Assembly (NCBI RefSeq): GCF_900129305.1
Contig: NZ_FQVB01000008.1
Coordinates: 96,654 to 160,653, forward strand
DNA length: 64,000 nt
Reading direction: 5' to 3'
From: Desulfacinum infernum DSM 9756
GTDB taxonomy: Bacteria; Desulfobacterota; Syntrophobacteria; Syntrophobacterales; DSM-9756
Shown in pieces: positions 33,986 through 43,002 of this stretch; positions within the stretch are counted from its first letter, which is position 1, and each line of letters starts with the position of its first letter. The notes beneath the pieces are model-generated. The model ran no database searches. It was given only the letters and a program-made list of their open reading frames with translations, and was not told the DNA's origin. The position numbers and the translations under genes were made by a program.

Positions 33986-35358
33986 TCCGTCACTCCTTGT
34001 TCCTCATTCCTTAAGCTTCGCGCCTCACGATGCACGATGGCCCGCGCCGCCAGCATGCCGCTCACCGACGCCTGGAGCAGCCCGCGGGTGATGCCGGCGC
34101 CGTCGCCCACGGCGAAGAGGTTGCCCACCTGGGTTTCCAGTTCGGGAGTCACCTGGATGCGGTGGGAGTAGAATTTCACCTCCACGCCGTAGAGGAGGGT
34201 GTGGCGGGAGGCGGTGCCGGGAGCGATCTTGTCCAGGGCCTGGAGCATTTCCACGATCCCCAGCAGGTGACGGTAGGGAAAGACGTAGCTCAGGTCTCCG
34301 GGGACGGCCTGGCGCAGGGTGGGGCGGGTGAGGCACCGGGCGATGCGCTCGGGGGTGCTTCGCCGCCCGGCCAGGAGGTCTCCCAGCCGCTGGACGATCA
34401 CACCCTTTCCCAGCAGGTTGGCCAGCCGGGCAATGTAGCGGCCGTAGGCGATGGGATCGTCGAAGGGCTCGGTAAAGGCGCTGCTCACCAGCAGGGCGAA
34501 ATTGGTGTTTTGGGTTTTTTTGCCGGCATAGCTGTGGCCGTTCACGGTGAGCATGTCCCCGTTCTGTTCCTGGACCACCTCGCCGTAGGGGTTCATGCAG
34601 AAGGTGCGGACCTTGTCGTCGAAGGTCTTGGAGTAGTAGATGAGCTTGGATTCGTAGCTGATGTCGGTGATGTCCTTGAAGACCACGGCGGGGAGTTCCA
34701 CCCGAACGCCGATGTCCACGGGGCTCGCCTGGCTTCCCAGTCCCAGGGCCCGGGCCTGGTCCTTCATCCACCGGGCTCCCGATCGGCCCGGGGCGGCAAT
34801 GACGTACCGGGTGCGGACCACCTGGCCCGAAGAAAGTTCCACGGCCCGGGCCGCGCCGTCTTCGGCGAAGATCTTCACCGCGCGGCAGTTGGTGCGGATC
34901 TCCACCCGCTTTTCCAGGAATTTTTTCAGTCGGTCCAGCACCACAAGGCAGTTGTCCGTTCCGATGTGGCGGATCCTCATGGGGATGAGCTCCAGATCCG
35001 CCAGGCGCGCCCGGTCGGCCAGAGCCTCCATCTCCGGGGTCATCTCCCCGTAGATCCGGTCGGGAGCCCCAAAGCGCACGTAGATTCGATCGGCTTCGAG
35101 AAGAAGCTCCTCGAGGGCTTGTGTGCCTACGAAATCTCCCAGAAAGCCGCCCACTTCCGGAGACAGGGTGAGCTTTCCGTCGCTGAAGGCGCCCGCCCCT
35201 CCCCAGCCGCACAGAACGTCCTTGGCTCCTTTCCGCCTCTCGTCCAGGTCCTTTCCCTGCTCCACCACCAGCACCGGGCCCACGCCCCCTTCGGCCAACG
35301 TGAGGGCCGCGAAGATGCCCGCCGGCCCCGCCCCGATGATCACCACCTTGTAGTCCAT
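33982..35358 (-). CDS. NAD(P)/FAD-dependent dehydrogenase (COG2509 type)
   Basis: A 458-residue flavoprotein. Dinucleotide motif KVVIIGAGPAGIFAALTLAE; a second family block VLCGWGGAGAFSDGKLTLS; then IRTNCRAVKIFAEDGAARAV, and the C-terminal LFAVGDGAGITRGLLQASVS closing the FAD site. This pattern defines a widespread uncharacterised dehydrogenase family (COG2509) whose substrate is unknown. The start is ATG 35356-35358 with GGGAG upstream, 11 codons into a longer frame. It stands alone, with no functional clue from neighbours. Confidence 0.85.
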   Translation of the reverse strand: MDYKVVIIGAGPAGIFAALTLAEGGVGPVLVVEQGKDLDERRKGAKDVLCGWGGAGAFSDGKLTLSPEVGGFLGDFVGTQALEELLLEADRIYVRFGAPDRIYGEMTPEMEALADRARLADLELIPMRIRHIGTDNCLVVLDRLKKFLEKRVEIRTNCRAVKIFAEDGAARAVELSSGQVVRTRYVIAAPGRSGARWMKDQARALGLGSQASPVDIGVRVELPAVVFKDITDISYESKLIYYSKTFDDKVRTFCMNPYGEVVQEQNGDMLTVNGHSYAGKKTQNTNFALLVSSAFTEPFDDPIAYGRYIARLANLLGKGVIVQRLGDLLAGRRSTPERIARCLTRPTLRQAVPGDLSYVFPYRHLLGIVEMLQALDKIAPGTASRHTLLYGVEVKFYSHRIQVTPELETQVGNLFAVGDGAGITRGLLQASVSGMLAARAIVHREARSLRNEEQGVTD

Positions 35359-35483
35359 TGTTGACGAACTCCCCATCATCTTGCTTAACATAGATGGAAC
35401 GTCGGCGTTCTACACTGAAACTGCAAGGTTGGCAAATTCTTCAGGATGAGTAGCCAAAAAAGGGGAAACAGGGGGTTACAAAA

Positions 35484-35648
35484 GTGCGGTCCATTTTTCG
35501 TTCAGGCGCTATCGCGACGCGGCTCGTGGGCTGGTGTACGGCTTTGATGCTGATGGCAGGATGTTTCTCGGCGTGCAATACGGTGAAGGGCATCGGAAAA
35601 GATCTGAAATCGTTGGGAGGTGCGATCGAAAGGTCTTCCGGGAAATAG
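35484..35648 (+). CDS. Entericidin-like small lipopeptide
   Basis: A 54-residue ORF starting at GTG 35484, eight bases after GGGGG. It has a basic N-terminus, a hydrophobic stretch (WCTALMLMAGCFSAC) with lipobox-like Cys, and the entericidin signature CNTVKGIGKDLKSLGGAIE. Entericidins are small outer-membrane lipoproteins, often stress-induced and organised as antidote/toxin pairs; only one gene is present here. Lipidation at the MAGC or SAC cysteine is inferred. The match to the family motif is good, though the N-terminal region is longer than in enteric forms. Confidence 0.75.
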   Translation: MRSIFRSGAIATRLVGWCTALMLMAGCFSACNTVKGIGKDLKSLGGAIERSSGK

Positions 35649-35732
35649 CTTTCTGCGAAACGAGATCTTCCCTTCGCGCCGAGCGGTCTTCCGTTGCGGA
35701 TCCAACTCGGCGGAAGGGGAAGTTGATCAGGT

Positions 35733-36533
35733 TTACCTGGGGCCTGCGGGAAGGAAGCTTTCGTCGCCCAGCATGGAAAAGGGCGACTTTCCGTCGGGAA
35801 CGCCGGTTTGGTAGTCGAAGATGTTTTCCACCAGGTCGTTCACGCGCTTGTAGAGGGCGCGGAGCGGGATGCCTGCCGGGCAGGTCTCTTCGCACAGGCC
35901 GCAGTCGATGCACCGGCCCGCCATGTGCACGGCCCGCACCAAGTGGAAGGAGCTGTCCGGCGGGAGCTTCCGGGCCGGAATGAGTTCCTTGTGTTCCAGG
36001 CTGCATTCGGTGCAGAAGCACACGGGGCACACGTCCCGGCAGCCGTGGCAGCGGATGCATCGGTTGAAGTGGGAAAGCCACCACTGGAGCCGGTCCGTCT
36101 CCGGCATGGCCTCCAGTTCCTCCAGCCGGCGGCTCCTGGGTACGGGAGCCGGAGCCTCGCCGTAGTCCAGCTGATCCGGGAAGGGCTTCTTGCATTCGCA
36201 GTAGAGCGCGAGATCCTCCGTGCAGGCCTGACCCAACACCACCACCTTGTCCGGGGAAAGCTGGTTCCACTTGAAGAGTTCATAGAGGGACCGCTCCTCG
36301 CAGCCTCGGACCAGCACGCCGAAGGTCTTTCCCGGATTCTGACGGGCCTGGGCCAGGAGGATCTTGGTCACGGGATAGCGCGCCTTGAAGGGCGCCCACT
36401 CTTCCAGCTCGTCCACGTTTTCCTTGGTAAAGAGCGTGGGAAAGGGCACGCCGTGGATCGTCTTGTAGGCCAGGAAGGCGTCCACCCGGCCTTCTTCCAG
36501 CAATTGTCGCACCTTGGTCTTCATCGAGTCCAT
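35733..36533 (-). CDS. FrhB-like Fe-S protein of the Hdr-linked electron-transfer operon
   Basis: A 266-residue protein. The N-terminal half (KVRQLLEEGRVDAFLAYKTI, then FPTLFTKENVDELEEWAPFK) resembles the coenzyme F420 hydrogenase/dehydrogenase beta-subunit domain. The second half has two clusters of ferredoxin-type Cys: CIRCHGCRDVCPVCFCTEC and CIDCGLCEETCPAGIPL. Such proteins accompany HdrA-MvhD in sulfate reducers and syntrophs and probably pass electrons to or from ferredoxin, NAD(P)H or a formate/hydrogen module. It is the last gene of the leftward operon, 118 bases after mvhD. The start is ATG 36531-36533; ATG 36522-36524 is an alternative. Confidence 0.75.
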   Translation of the reverse strand: MDSMKTKVRQLLEEGRVDAFLAYKTIHGVPFPTLFTKENVDELEEWAPFKARYPVTKILLAQARQNPGKTFGVLVRGCEERSLYELFKWNQLSPDKVVVLGQACTEDLALYCECKKPFPDQLDYGEAPAPVPRSRRLEELEAMPETDRLQWWLSHFNRCIRCHGCRDVCPVCFCTECSLEHKELIPARKLPPDSSFHLVRAVHMAGRCIDCGLCEETCPAGIPLRALYKRVNDLVENIFDYQTGVPDGKSPFSMLGDESFLPAGPR

Positions 36534-36608
36534 CCTATCTCGGTTGAGCGCTTTGTCGCGGCTTGCGCCGCTCCCACAAGGAATCAGGGGGCTGCTGCCT
36601 GCGGAATT

Positions 36609-36630
36609 CGCGGGCAAGCCCGCTCCTACA
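36609..36630. repeat. Short palindrome
   Basis: CGCGGGCAAGCCCGCTCCTA block, a divergent relative of the G+C palindromes, in the mvhD-FrhB-like spacer. Confidence 0.45.
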
Positions 36631-36651
36631 GGCCGCTGCCGCGCGCCGTCG

Positions 36652-37092
36652 CTAGAGGCCCATGGCCAGCCGGGGACTGGCCTCAAAAGACGGCGCCGGG
36701 CCCAGGGAGCGGACCTTTTCCGTGAAATCCCGCACCACTTCGGCGAATTTGACGCCTTCGGCCGACGAGATCCATTCCAGCCGGAACCGCTCCGGATTGT
36801 AGCCGGCGAACCGGATGAGCTCCTGAACGAACTTCATCCGCTTGAGCGTCATGTAGTTGCCCTTGAGGTAGTGGCAGTCGCCGATGTGGCAGCCGGCCAC
36901 CAGCACGCCGTCGGCGCCCCTCTGGAACGCGTGGATCACGTGGTGGGGCGAGACGGTCCCCGAACACATGACGCGCACGACCCGGATGTTGGGCGGGTAC
37001 TGCAGGCGGCTCACGCCCGCCAGGTCCGCGCCGGCGTAGCTGCACCAGTTGCACAGGAAGGCCAGGATCTTGGGTTCGAATGGGTTTTGCAT
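36652..37092 (-). CDS. mvhD: Hydrogenase iron-sulfur subunit MvhD/FlpD
   Basis: A 146-residue [2Fe-2S] adaptor that in MvhADG-HdrABC carries electrons from the hydrogenase or formate dehydrogenase to HdrA. Cys ligands appear in ILAFLCNWCSYAGADLAGVS, RVMCSGTVSPHHV and VLVAGCHIGDCHYLKGNY. All positions are Cys; none is UGA. It follows selenocysteine hdrA after a 238-base spacer filled by a heptamer-array element. Length is normal. Confidence 0.93.
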   Translation of the reverse strand: MQNPFEPKILAFLCNWCSYAGADLAGVSRLQYPPNIRVVRVMCSGTVSPHHVIHAFQRGADGVLVAGCHIGDCHYLKGNYMTLKRMKFVQELIRFAGYNPERFRLEWISSAEGVKFAEVVRDFTEKVRSLGPAPSFEASPRLAMGL

Positions 37093-37103
37093 AAATGCCC
37101 CCG

Positions 37104-37330
37104 GAGATGGCAGGTTATTGGTTTTCGGTTTTCAGTTATCGGTTATCGGTTATCGGGGAATCCCCCCCCGGCCCCCCTTTAGAGAAGGGGGGAGAGTCAC
37201 TCGGGTCCGTCCCCCTGCAAAGGGGGAGTATCATTCAGGGCCGGCCCTCTTTGCACAAGGGGCAAGGGGCCCGCCCACAGTTCACACCTCACGCTTTACG
37301 ACTCACCACTCACGACTCACCACTCACCAC
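37104..37330 (-). repeat. Heptamer-array element (f), hdrA-mvhD spacer
   Basis: On the gene strand: GTGAGTG/GTGAGTC units starting at the hdrA stop, a C6-TTT...GAA-G6 hairpin (37172-37192), then ACCGATA/AACTGAA units up to mvhD. A second CCCCCTGCAAAGGGGG-like hairpin lies near 37211-37227. Confidence 0.85.
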
Positions 37331-40300
37331 TCACGCGGAGAGCGCCTCGTCGATCTGGGCGTAGAGCTGCAGGTGCGAGAAGCCCAGGAGCGTGATGGCT
37401 TCCGACGGGCAGGTGGCGGCGCAGGTGCCGCAGCCCTTGCAGAGCGCCTGGTTCACCTCGCACTTTCCTTCCCGCTCCAGGTAGTCGATGGCTCCGAAGG
37501 GGCAGCACTGCACGCAGCCCTGGCATCCGCAGCACAGATCCTTGTTCACCACGGCCACCACGCCGCCGGCCGTGATGGAGTCCTTGGCCAGAACGGTGGC
37601 CGCCCGGGACGCCGCCGCCTTGGCCTGGGCGATGCACTCTTCCGTGGGCTTGGGATAATGGGCCAGGCCCGCCACGAAGACACCGTCGGTGGCGAAATCC
37701 ACCGGCCGGAGCTTGGCGTGGGCTTCCAGGAAGAAGCCTTCGGCGTTCACGGGCACCTTGAACATCTTGGCCAGCTCGTCCGCTTCCGATTCCCGCATGA
37801 CGATGGCGCCGGCCAGGGTCAGGATGTCCGGAGTGAGCACCACAGGCCGCTGCAGCACGTGGTCCTTGACGGTCACCTTGAGGGTGCCGTCGGAGGCCAC
37901 TTGCACCACGGGCTTGTTTTCCAGGTCGAACCGGATGAAGAGCACGCCCCGGGCCCGGGCTTCCTTGTAGAGGTTTTCCCGGAGGCCGAAGGTGCGGATG
38001 TCCCGATAGAGCACGTAGACGTCCATGTCGGGATTGAGCTTCTTCAGGCGCAGCGCGTTTTCGATGGAGTGGCTGCAGCATACGCGGCTGCAGTAGGGAC
38101 GATCCGGCTCCCGGGATCCCACGCACTGGATGAAGACGGCGGACCGGGCCGTGACGATCCGTTCGTCGCGTTCCCCGATGGCCTGGTCCAGATCCAGGTT
38201 GAGAAAGATCCGGTCGCTCTTGCCGTAGCCGTATTCGTCCGGCTTCAGGCTATGGGCGCCCACGGCGATCACGGCCACGCCGTGGTCCACTTCCCGGCGC
38301 TGTCCGTCCACGTCCAGCACCGTGTGGAAATTGCCCACAAAGCCCTGGACGTCCGTGATCCGGGCCTTGGTGAGCACGGTGATCTCCGGGTGGGCCTCCA
38401 CGCGCTTGATGAGTTCATCCAGGAAGGGCGCCACCGGTTGGCCGTCCCAGGTGGAGTAGAGCTTCCGGCCGTGGCCGCCCAGGACGTCCTTTCGTTCCAC
38501 GAGGGTCACCGGGTATCCCTGGTCGGCCAGGGTGAGGGCCGCCGTCATGCCGGCGATGCCGCCTCCCACCACCAGGGCGGACTTGGTGACCCCCAGCTGC
38601 ATTTCACCGAGAGGCTGCTGCAGGGCCACCTTGGCCACGGCCATGCGCACCAGGTCCTTGGCCTTTTCCGTGGCCGCCTCCGGTTCGTTCATGTGCACCC
38701 AGGATCCCTGGTTTCGGATGTTGGCCATCTCGAAAAGGTACTTGTTGAGACCCGCCTGCTTGAGGGTTTCCTGGAAGAGGGCCTCGTGGGTGCGCGGCGA
38801 ACAGGCCGCCACCACGATCCGGTTCAGGTTGTGCTCCTCGATGATCTGCTTCATCTTGTCCTGGGTGTCCTGGGCGCAGGTGAAAAGATTGCGCTCCACG
38901 TAGGCCACCCCGGGAAGGGTTTCGGCGTAGTCGGCCACCGCCTCCACGTCCACCACGCCGGCGATGTTCACGCCGCAGTGGCAGACGAAGACGCCCACGC
39001 GCGGTTCCTGGGCCGCCACGTCCTTTTCTGATAGTTCCGGCGGCTTGCGGGTGAGGGAATTTCTGGCCGGAGCCAGCAGGGTGGCCGATTCGGCCGCCGC
39101 CGCGGACGCTTCCATGACGGAGAGGGGAATGTCCTTGGGGCTCTGGAAGACGCCGCACACGTAGATCCCCGTCCGGGACGTCTGCACGGGCTGGAAGGGG
39201 GACGTGGCGGCGAATCGGCCGTCCCCGATCTCCACCCCCAGCTTTTCGGCCAGCTCCAGGGTGTCCTTGGAAATCTGGAGGCCCACCGACAGCACCACCA
39301 GGTTGAAGACCTCTTCCGTAATCCGGCCGTCTTCGGTCACGTACTGGATGGCCAGGTCGTCGGTGCCGGGAAGGGGCTCAATGCTGTGGACGCGCGAACG
39401 GATGAACCGCACGCCCTTTTCCGCCTTGGCCCGTTCGTAGTACTTGTCGAAGTCCTTTCCCGGCGTGCGCATGTCCATGAAGAAGATGGCCGTGTTCAGG
39501 TCAGCCCCGGCGTGCTCCTTGGCGATGGCCGCCTCCTTGATGGCGTACATGCAGCACACCCCGGAACAGTACCCGTTGTCGCAGTGGTGGATGTCCCGGG
39601 ACCCCACGCACTGGAGCCACGCGATCTTCTTGGGTTCCTGGTGGTCGCTGGGCCGCACCAGGTGGCCTTCGAACGGACCGGACGACGACAGGATCCGCTC
39701 GAATTCCATGGACGTGATCACGTTGGGATGGCTGTAGCTGTAGGTGTCGTAGACGCCGGGATCGAAGGGTTCAAAGCCCGGCGCCAGGATGACGCTTCCC
39801 ACCTCCAGGGTGAACTCCCGGTCCTGGTCATCGAAGTTCACGGCCTGGGTGGGGCAGAACTTCTCGCAGGCCCGGCACTTGCCCTTCTCGAAGTAGATGC
39901 AGTGATCCTTGTCGATCACGTATTTGAGCGGCACCGCCTGCGGGAACTTCACGTAGGCCGCCTTGCGCTTTCCCAGCCCCGCGTTGTACTCGTCGGTCAC
40001 CTTCCGGGGGCACTTTTCCGCGCAGGTGCCGCACGCGATGCACTTGTCCATGTCGATGTAGCGGGCCCGCTGGAAGATCTTCGCCTGGAAGCTGCCCGCT
40101 TCACCCGTGATGTCCTTGACTTCCGAAAGCGTGTGAATCTGTATGTTCAGATGCCGGCCGACCTCGACCAGTTTGGGCGACAGAATTCACATGGCGCAGT
40201 CATCGGTGGGGAAGGTCTTGTCCAGCATGCTCATGGCCCCACCGATGGCGGAAGTCTTTTCGATGAGATGGACGAAGTAGCCCGTGTCGGCCAGATCCAG

Positions 40301-40387
40301 GGCCGCCTGCACACCGGCGATGCCCCCGCCGACCACCAGCACGGAGCCGATCGGGTTGGAGGAGGCGGTGCGTGTCGCATTGACCAT
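37331..40387 (-). CDS. hdrA: Heterodisulfide reductase subunit A-like selenoprotein, double-flavin form
   Basis: A 1018-residue HdrA-type flavoprotein read through an in-frame TGA (40187-40189). The context is DDCAMUILSPKL, where HdrA proteins normally have Cys, so residue 67 is selenocysteine. Domains: FAD domain from residue 16 ([20 protein letters not shown]); ferredoxin clusters [12 protein letters not shown] and CRACEKFCP; an internal second HdrA unit with [16 protein letters not shown] and [20 protein letters not shown]; and C-terminal [16 protein letters not shown] and [15 protein letters not shown]. Classical HdrA is about 650 residues, so this is a fused HdrL-like form. The start is placed at ATG 40385-40387 behind GGGAGAG. 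No hdrB or hdrC is near. Confidence 0.9.
40154..40189 (-). promoter_or_regulatory. Bacterial SECIS-like hairpin of hdrA
   Basis: 15 bases after UGA (40187-40189), CUGGUC pairs with GGCCGG around the loop GAGGUC. The apical GGU-type loop and short distance are features of bacterial SECIS elements. The stem includes G-U pairs. Confidence 0.7.
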
Positions 40388-40469
40388 GGTCATCTCTCCC
40401 ATGTGGTGTTGAGGAACAAGGCAAATGGAACAAGGCGGAAGGGCTCCGGGCCCGGGGCCTTGTTCGGGG

Positions 40470-40667
40470 AAGCTGGCAGCTGTCAGCTATCAGCTATCAG
40501 TTATCAGTTATCAGTTCTCAGTTATCGGTTCTCGGATCACGGTTTACGGTTATCGGGAATCCTCCCGGCCCCCCATTGGAAAAGGGGGGAGAAGGGCTTC
40601 CCACCCTTTTACGACCCATCGTGTACGCCTAATCCTTTAATCCTTTAATCCTTAATCCTTTAATCCT
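40470..40667 (-). repeat. Heptamer/octamer-array element (g), nfnB-hdrA spacer
   Basis: On the gene strand: AGGATTAA-type 8-bp units after nfnB, a C6-ATTGGAAAA-G6 hairpin (40569-40589), then AACTGAT/AGCTGAT/AGCTGCC units toward hdrA. Confidence 0.85.
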
Positions 40668-42137
40668 CTAATCCTCATCCTTTGCGGGTGTGGGCGGAAT
40701 GATCTTCTTCTGCCCGTTGGTGAGGTATTCGTGCATGGCGGCGGCGGCGATGCGGCCTTCGCCCATGGCGCTGATGACGGTGGCGCCGCCCGAGACGATG
40801 TCGCCTCCGGCCCAGACCCGGGCCTTGGATGTGCGACCCCGCTCGTCGATCACCACCGTGCCCCACCGGGTCACTTCCAGGTCCGGGGTGGTGGAGGGGA
40901 TGAGCGGGTTAGGCGAGGTGCCCAGGGACACCACCACCGTGTCCACGTCCATGATGTATTCGCTTCCCGGGATGGGCACGGGGCGCCGTCTGCCGCTCTC
41001 ATCGGGTTCCGTGAGCTGCATGCGGATGAGTTCCATGGCGGCCACGTTGTTTCGGCCGTCGCTGAGAAAGCCCGTGGGGTTGCAGAGAAAGTGGAACTGG
41101 ATGCCTTCCTCTTCCGCGTTTTCGATCTCTTCCAGACGGGCGGGCATCTCGGCCCGGGTGCGCCGGTAGATCACGTAGACTTCCTGGGCGCCCAGGCGCA
41201 CGGCGCAGCGGGCGGCGTCCATGGCCACGTTGCCGCCGCCGATCACGGCCACCCGCTTTCCCATCTTGATGGGCGTGGCGTATTCCGGGTAGAGGTACGC
41301 CTTCATGAGGTTGGTGCGGGTGAGGAATTCGTTGGCGGAATAGACCATGTTGAGGTTTTCTCCCGGCACCCGCATGAACTTGGGAAGACCCGCGCCCGGA
41401 GCCAGATAGACCGCGTCGTAGTCGGTGTTCAGAAGCTCGTCCAGACTGTAGTTGATCCCGATCACGGTGTTCAGTCGAAGGTCCACGCCCAGGGCCTGCA
41501 CGTACTGCACTTCCCGCTGTACGATCTCTTTCGGCAAGCGAAATTCGGGGATGCCGTACATCAAGACGCCGCCCGCCACGTGGAGCGCTTCGAAGAGCAC
41601 CACCTGATGGCCCAGGATGGCCAGGTCGGAAGCCACCGTGAGGCCCGACGGGCCGGAACCCACCACGGCCACCTTCTTTCCCGTGGACGGGGCCATCTCC
41701 GGCATGGTGGGGGCGCCCTGGGTGCGTTCCCAGTCGGCGATGAACCGCTCCAGGCGGCCGATGGCGATGGGCGCGCCCTTCTTGTTCAGGGTGCAGGCCT
41801 GCTCACACTGAAGCTCCTGGGGGCAGACCCGGCCGCACACGCCCGGTAGCGATGTCTTTCGCTTGAGGATCCGGGAGGCCTCCTCGATCTCTTCCCTCTG
41901 CAAGGCGGCGATGAAGTCCGGAATGTCGATGTTGACCGGGCATCCCTGCTGGCAGTTTCGCTTCTTGCACTGGATGCAGCGGCTCGCTTCCTCCTTGGCC
42001 AGTTCCCACGTATATCCCAGCGCCACCTCGTCGAAGTTGTGACGGCGCTCGTGTTCCGACTGCTTGGGCATCTCCACCCGGTTGAGGTTCAGCTTGGGCT
42101 TCTTGGGGGAGGCCTTGGGTTCTTTTGCTTCAGTCAT
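40668..42137 (-). CDS. nfnB: NADH-dependent ferredoxin:NADP+ oxidoreductase subunit beta
   Basis: A 489-residue glutamate-synthase-small-subunit-like flavoprotein. The N-terminal ferredoxin domain has CIQCKKRNCQQGCPVNIDIP and GVCGRVCPQELQCEQACT. The flavin domain has KVAVVGSGPSGLTVASDLAI and the NAD(P)-binding KRVAVIGGGNVAMDAARCAV, ending with VWAGGDIVSGGATVISAMGE. With NfnA it forms the electron-bifurcating transhydrogenase that couples NADPH oxidation to reduction of ferredoxin and NAD+, or the reverse. AAGGAGAA precedes the ATG. Pairing with nfnA distinguishes it from true GltD. Confidence 0.93.
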   Translation of the reverse strand: MTEAKEPKASPKKPKLNLNRVEMPKQSEHERRHNFDEVALGYTWELAKEEASRCIQCKKRNCQQGCPVNIDIPDFIAALQREEIEEASRILKRKTSLPGVCGRVCPQELQCEQACTLNKKGAPIAIGRLERFIADWERTQGAPTMPEMAPSTGKKVAVVGSGPSGLTVASDLAILGHQVVLFEALHVAGGVLMYGIPEFRLPKEIVQREVQYVQALGVDLRLNTVIGINYSLDELLNTDYDAVYLAPGAGLPKFMRVPGENLNMVYSANEFLTRTNLMKAYLYPEYATPIKMGKRVAVIGGGNVAMDAARCAVRLGAQEVYVIYRRTRAEMPARLEEIENAEEEGIQFHFLCNPTGFLSDGRNNVAAMELIRMQLTEPDESGRRRPVPIPGSEYIMDVDTVVVSLGTSPNPLIPSTTPDLEVTRWGTVVIDERGRTSKARVWAGGDIVSGGATVISAMGEGRIAAAAMHEYLTNGQKKIIPPTPAKDED

Positions 42138-42154
42138 TGTCGATTCTCCTTAAA

Positions 42155-43000
42155 TTACCACTGAGAACAACCACGGCACTGGAAGCCCTGCTGCAGGATG
42201 CTCTCGTCGGCGTAGGTGCAGCGGCGCGCCATGAGCACTTCCCAGCCGTCCACCTCGTGGCCGTCGAATTCCGGGCCGTGGACGCAGGCGAACCGGTTCG
42301 TTCCCCCCACGCTCAGGCGGCAGGCGCCGCACATGCCCGTACCGTCCACCATGACCGGGGTGAGATGCACCATGGTCTTGATGCCCAGGGGTCGGGTCAT
42401 TTCCGAAAGGACCCGCATGAGGCAGAGCGAACACATGGCGATCACCCGGTCCACGGGCTTTTTCGGGTGGGCGTCCAGGAGCTTTCGGATGGCCACGGTG
42501 GTGCTTTCCATCATGCCGTCGCCCTTGGTGCCCAGGGCCAGGATCAGGTCGTCGCTGAGCTCTTCCAGGGGGTGGACGCCGAACAGCCGCTCCTTGTCCG
42601 GAGCCTGCACGATGGTGGTCACCGTGTTGCCGTGTTCCTTGAGGGCCCGGATGATGGGCACCGTGGCCGCGATCCCGTAGCCGCTCAGGACCGTGACCAC
42701 ATGGCCGTAACGGTCCACTTCGGCGGCGCGTCCCAGAGGGCCGATGAAGCTCAGGAGCCGGTCGCCGGGCTGGAGCGTGGCCAGCTGCTGCGTGGTTTTC
42801 CCCACTTCGATGAAGACGAAGTCCACCGTGCCGGCGTCCCGGTCCCAGTCGCTGATGGTGAACGGAACCCGCTCGCCCTTTTCGTCGATGATCAGGATCA
42901 CAAACTGTCCGGGCTTGGCCTTTTCGGCCACCACGGGGGCCTGGACGCGCAACCGGTGAACCCTGGGGGCCAGTACTTCATGATCGACAATGGGATACAT
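42155..43000 (-). CDS. nfnA: NADH-dependent ferredoxin:NADP+ oxidoreductase subunit alpha
   Basis: A 281-residue ferredoxin-NADP reductase-like subunit. The N-terminal FAD domain has KPGQFVILIIDEKGERVPFT; the nucleotide domain has VVTVLSGYGIAATVPIIRAL. The C-terminal [2Fe-2S] ligands lie in MVDGTGMCGACRLSVGG and FACVHGPEFDGHEVD. It starts two bases after the stop of the NuoG/FdhA-like gene, so the two are translationally coupled, and nfnB follows after 17 bases. The late segment QGFQCRGCSQW adds two more Cys at the extreme C-terminus. Confidence 0.93.
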   Translation of the reverse strand: MYPIVDHEVLAPRVHRLRVQAPVVAEKAKPGQFVILIIDEKGERVPFTISDWDRDAGTVDFVFIEVGKTTQQLATLQPGDRLLSFIGPLGRAAEVDRYGHVVTVLSGYGIAATVPIIRALKEHGNTVTTIVQAPDKERLFGVHPLEELSDDLILALGTKGDGMMESTTVAIRKLLDAHPKKPVDRVIAMCSLCLMRVLSEMTRPLGIKTMVHLTPVMVDGTGMCGACRLSVGGTNRFACVHGPEFDGHEVDGWEVLMARRCTYADESILQQGFQCRGCSQW

Positions 43001-43002
43001 GG

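Noticed and set aside
36652..37092. Selenocysteine in MvhD
   Set aside because: The N-W-C-S-Y motif has Cys, with no in-frame TGA.
37331..37333. The hdrA terminal TGA as a second Sec codon
   Set aside because: It is followed at once by the heptamer array, with no conserved protein continuation.
40187..40189. Frameshift or nonsense mutation splitting hdrA
   Set aside because: Both sides are in the same frame and intact, the TGA sits at a conserved Cys position, and a SECIS-like hairpin follows; recoding fits better.
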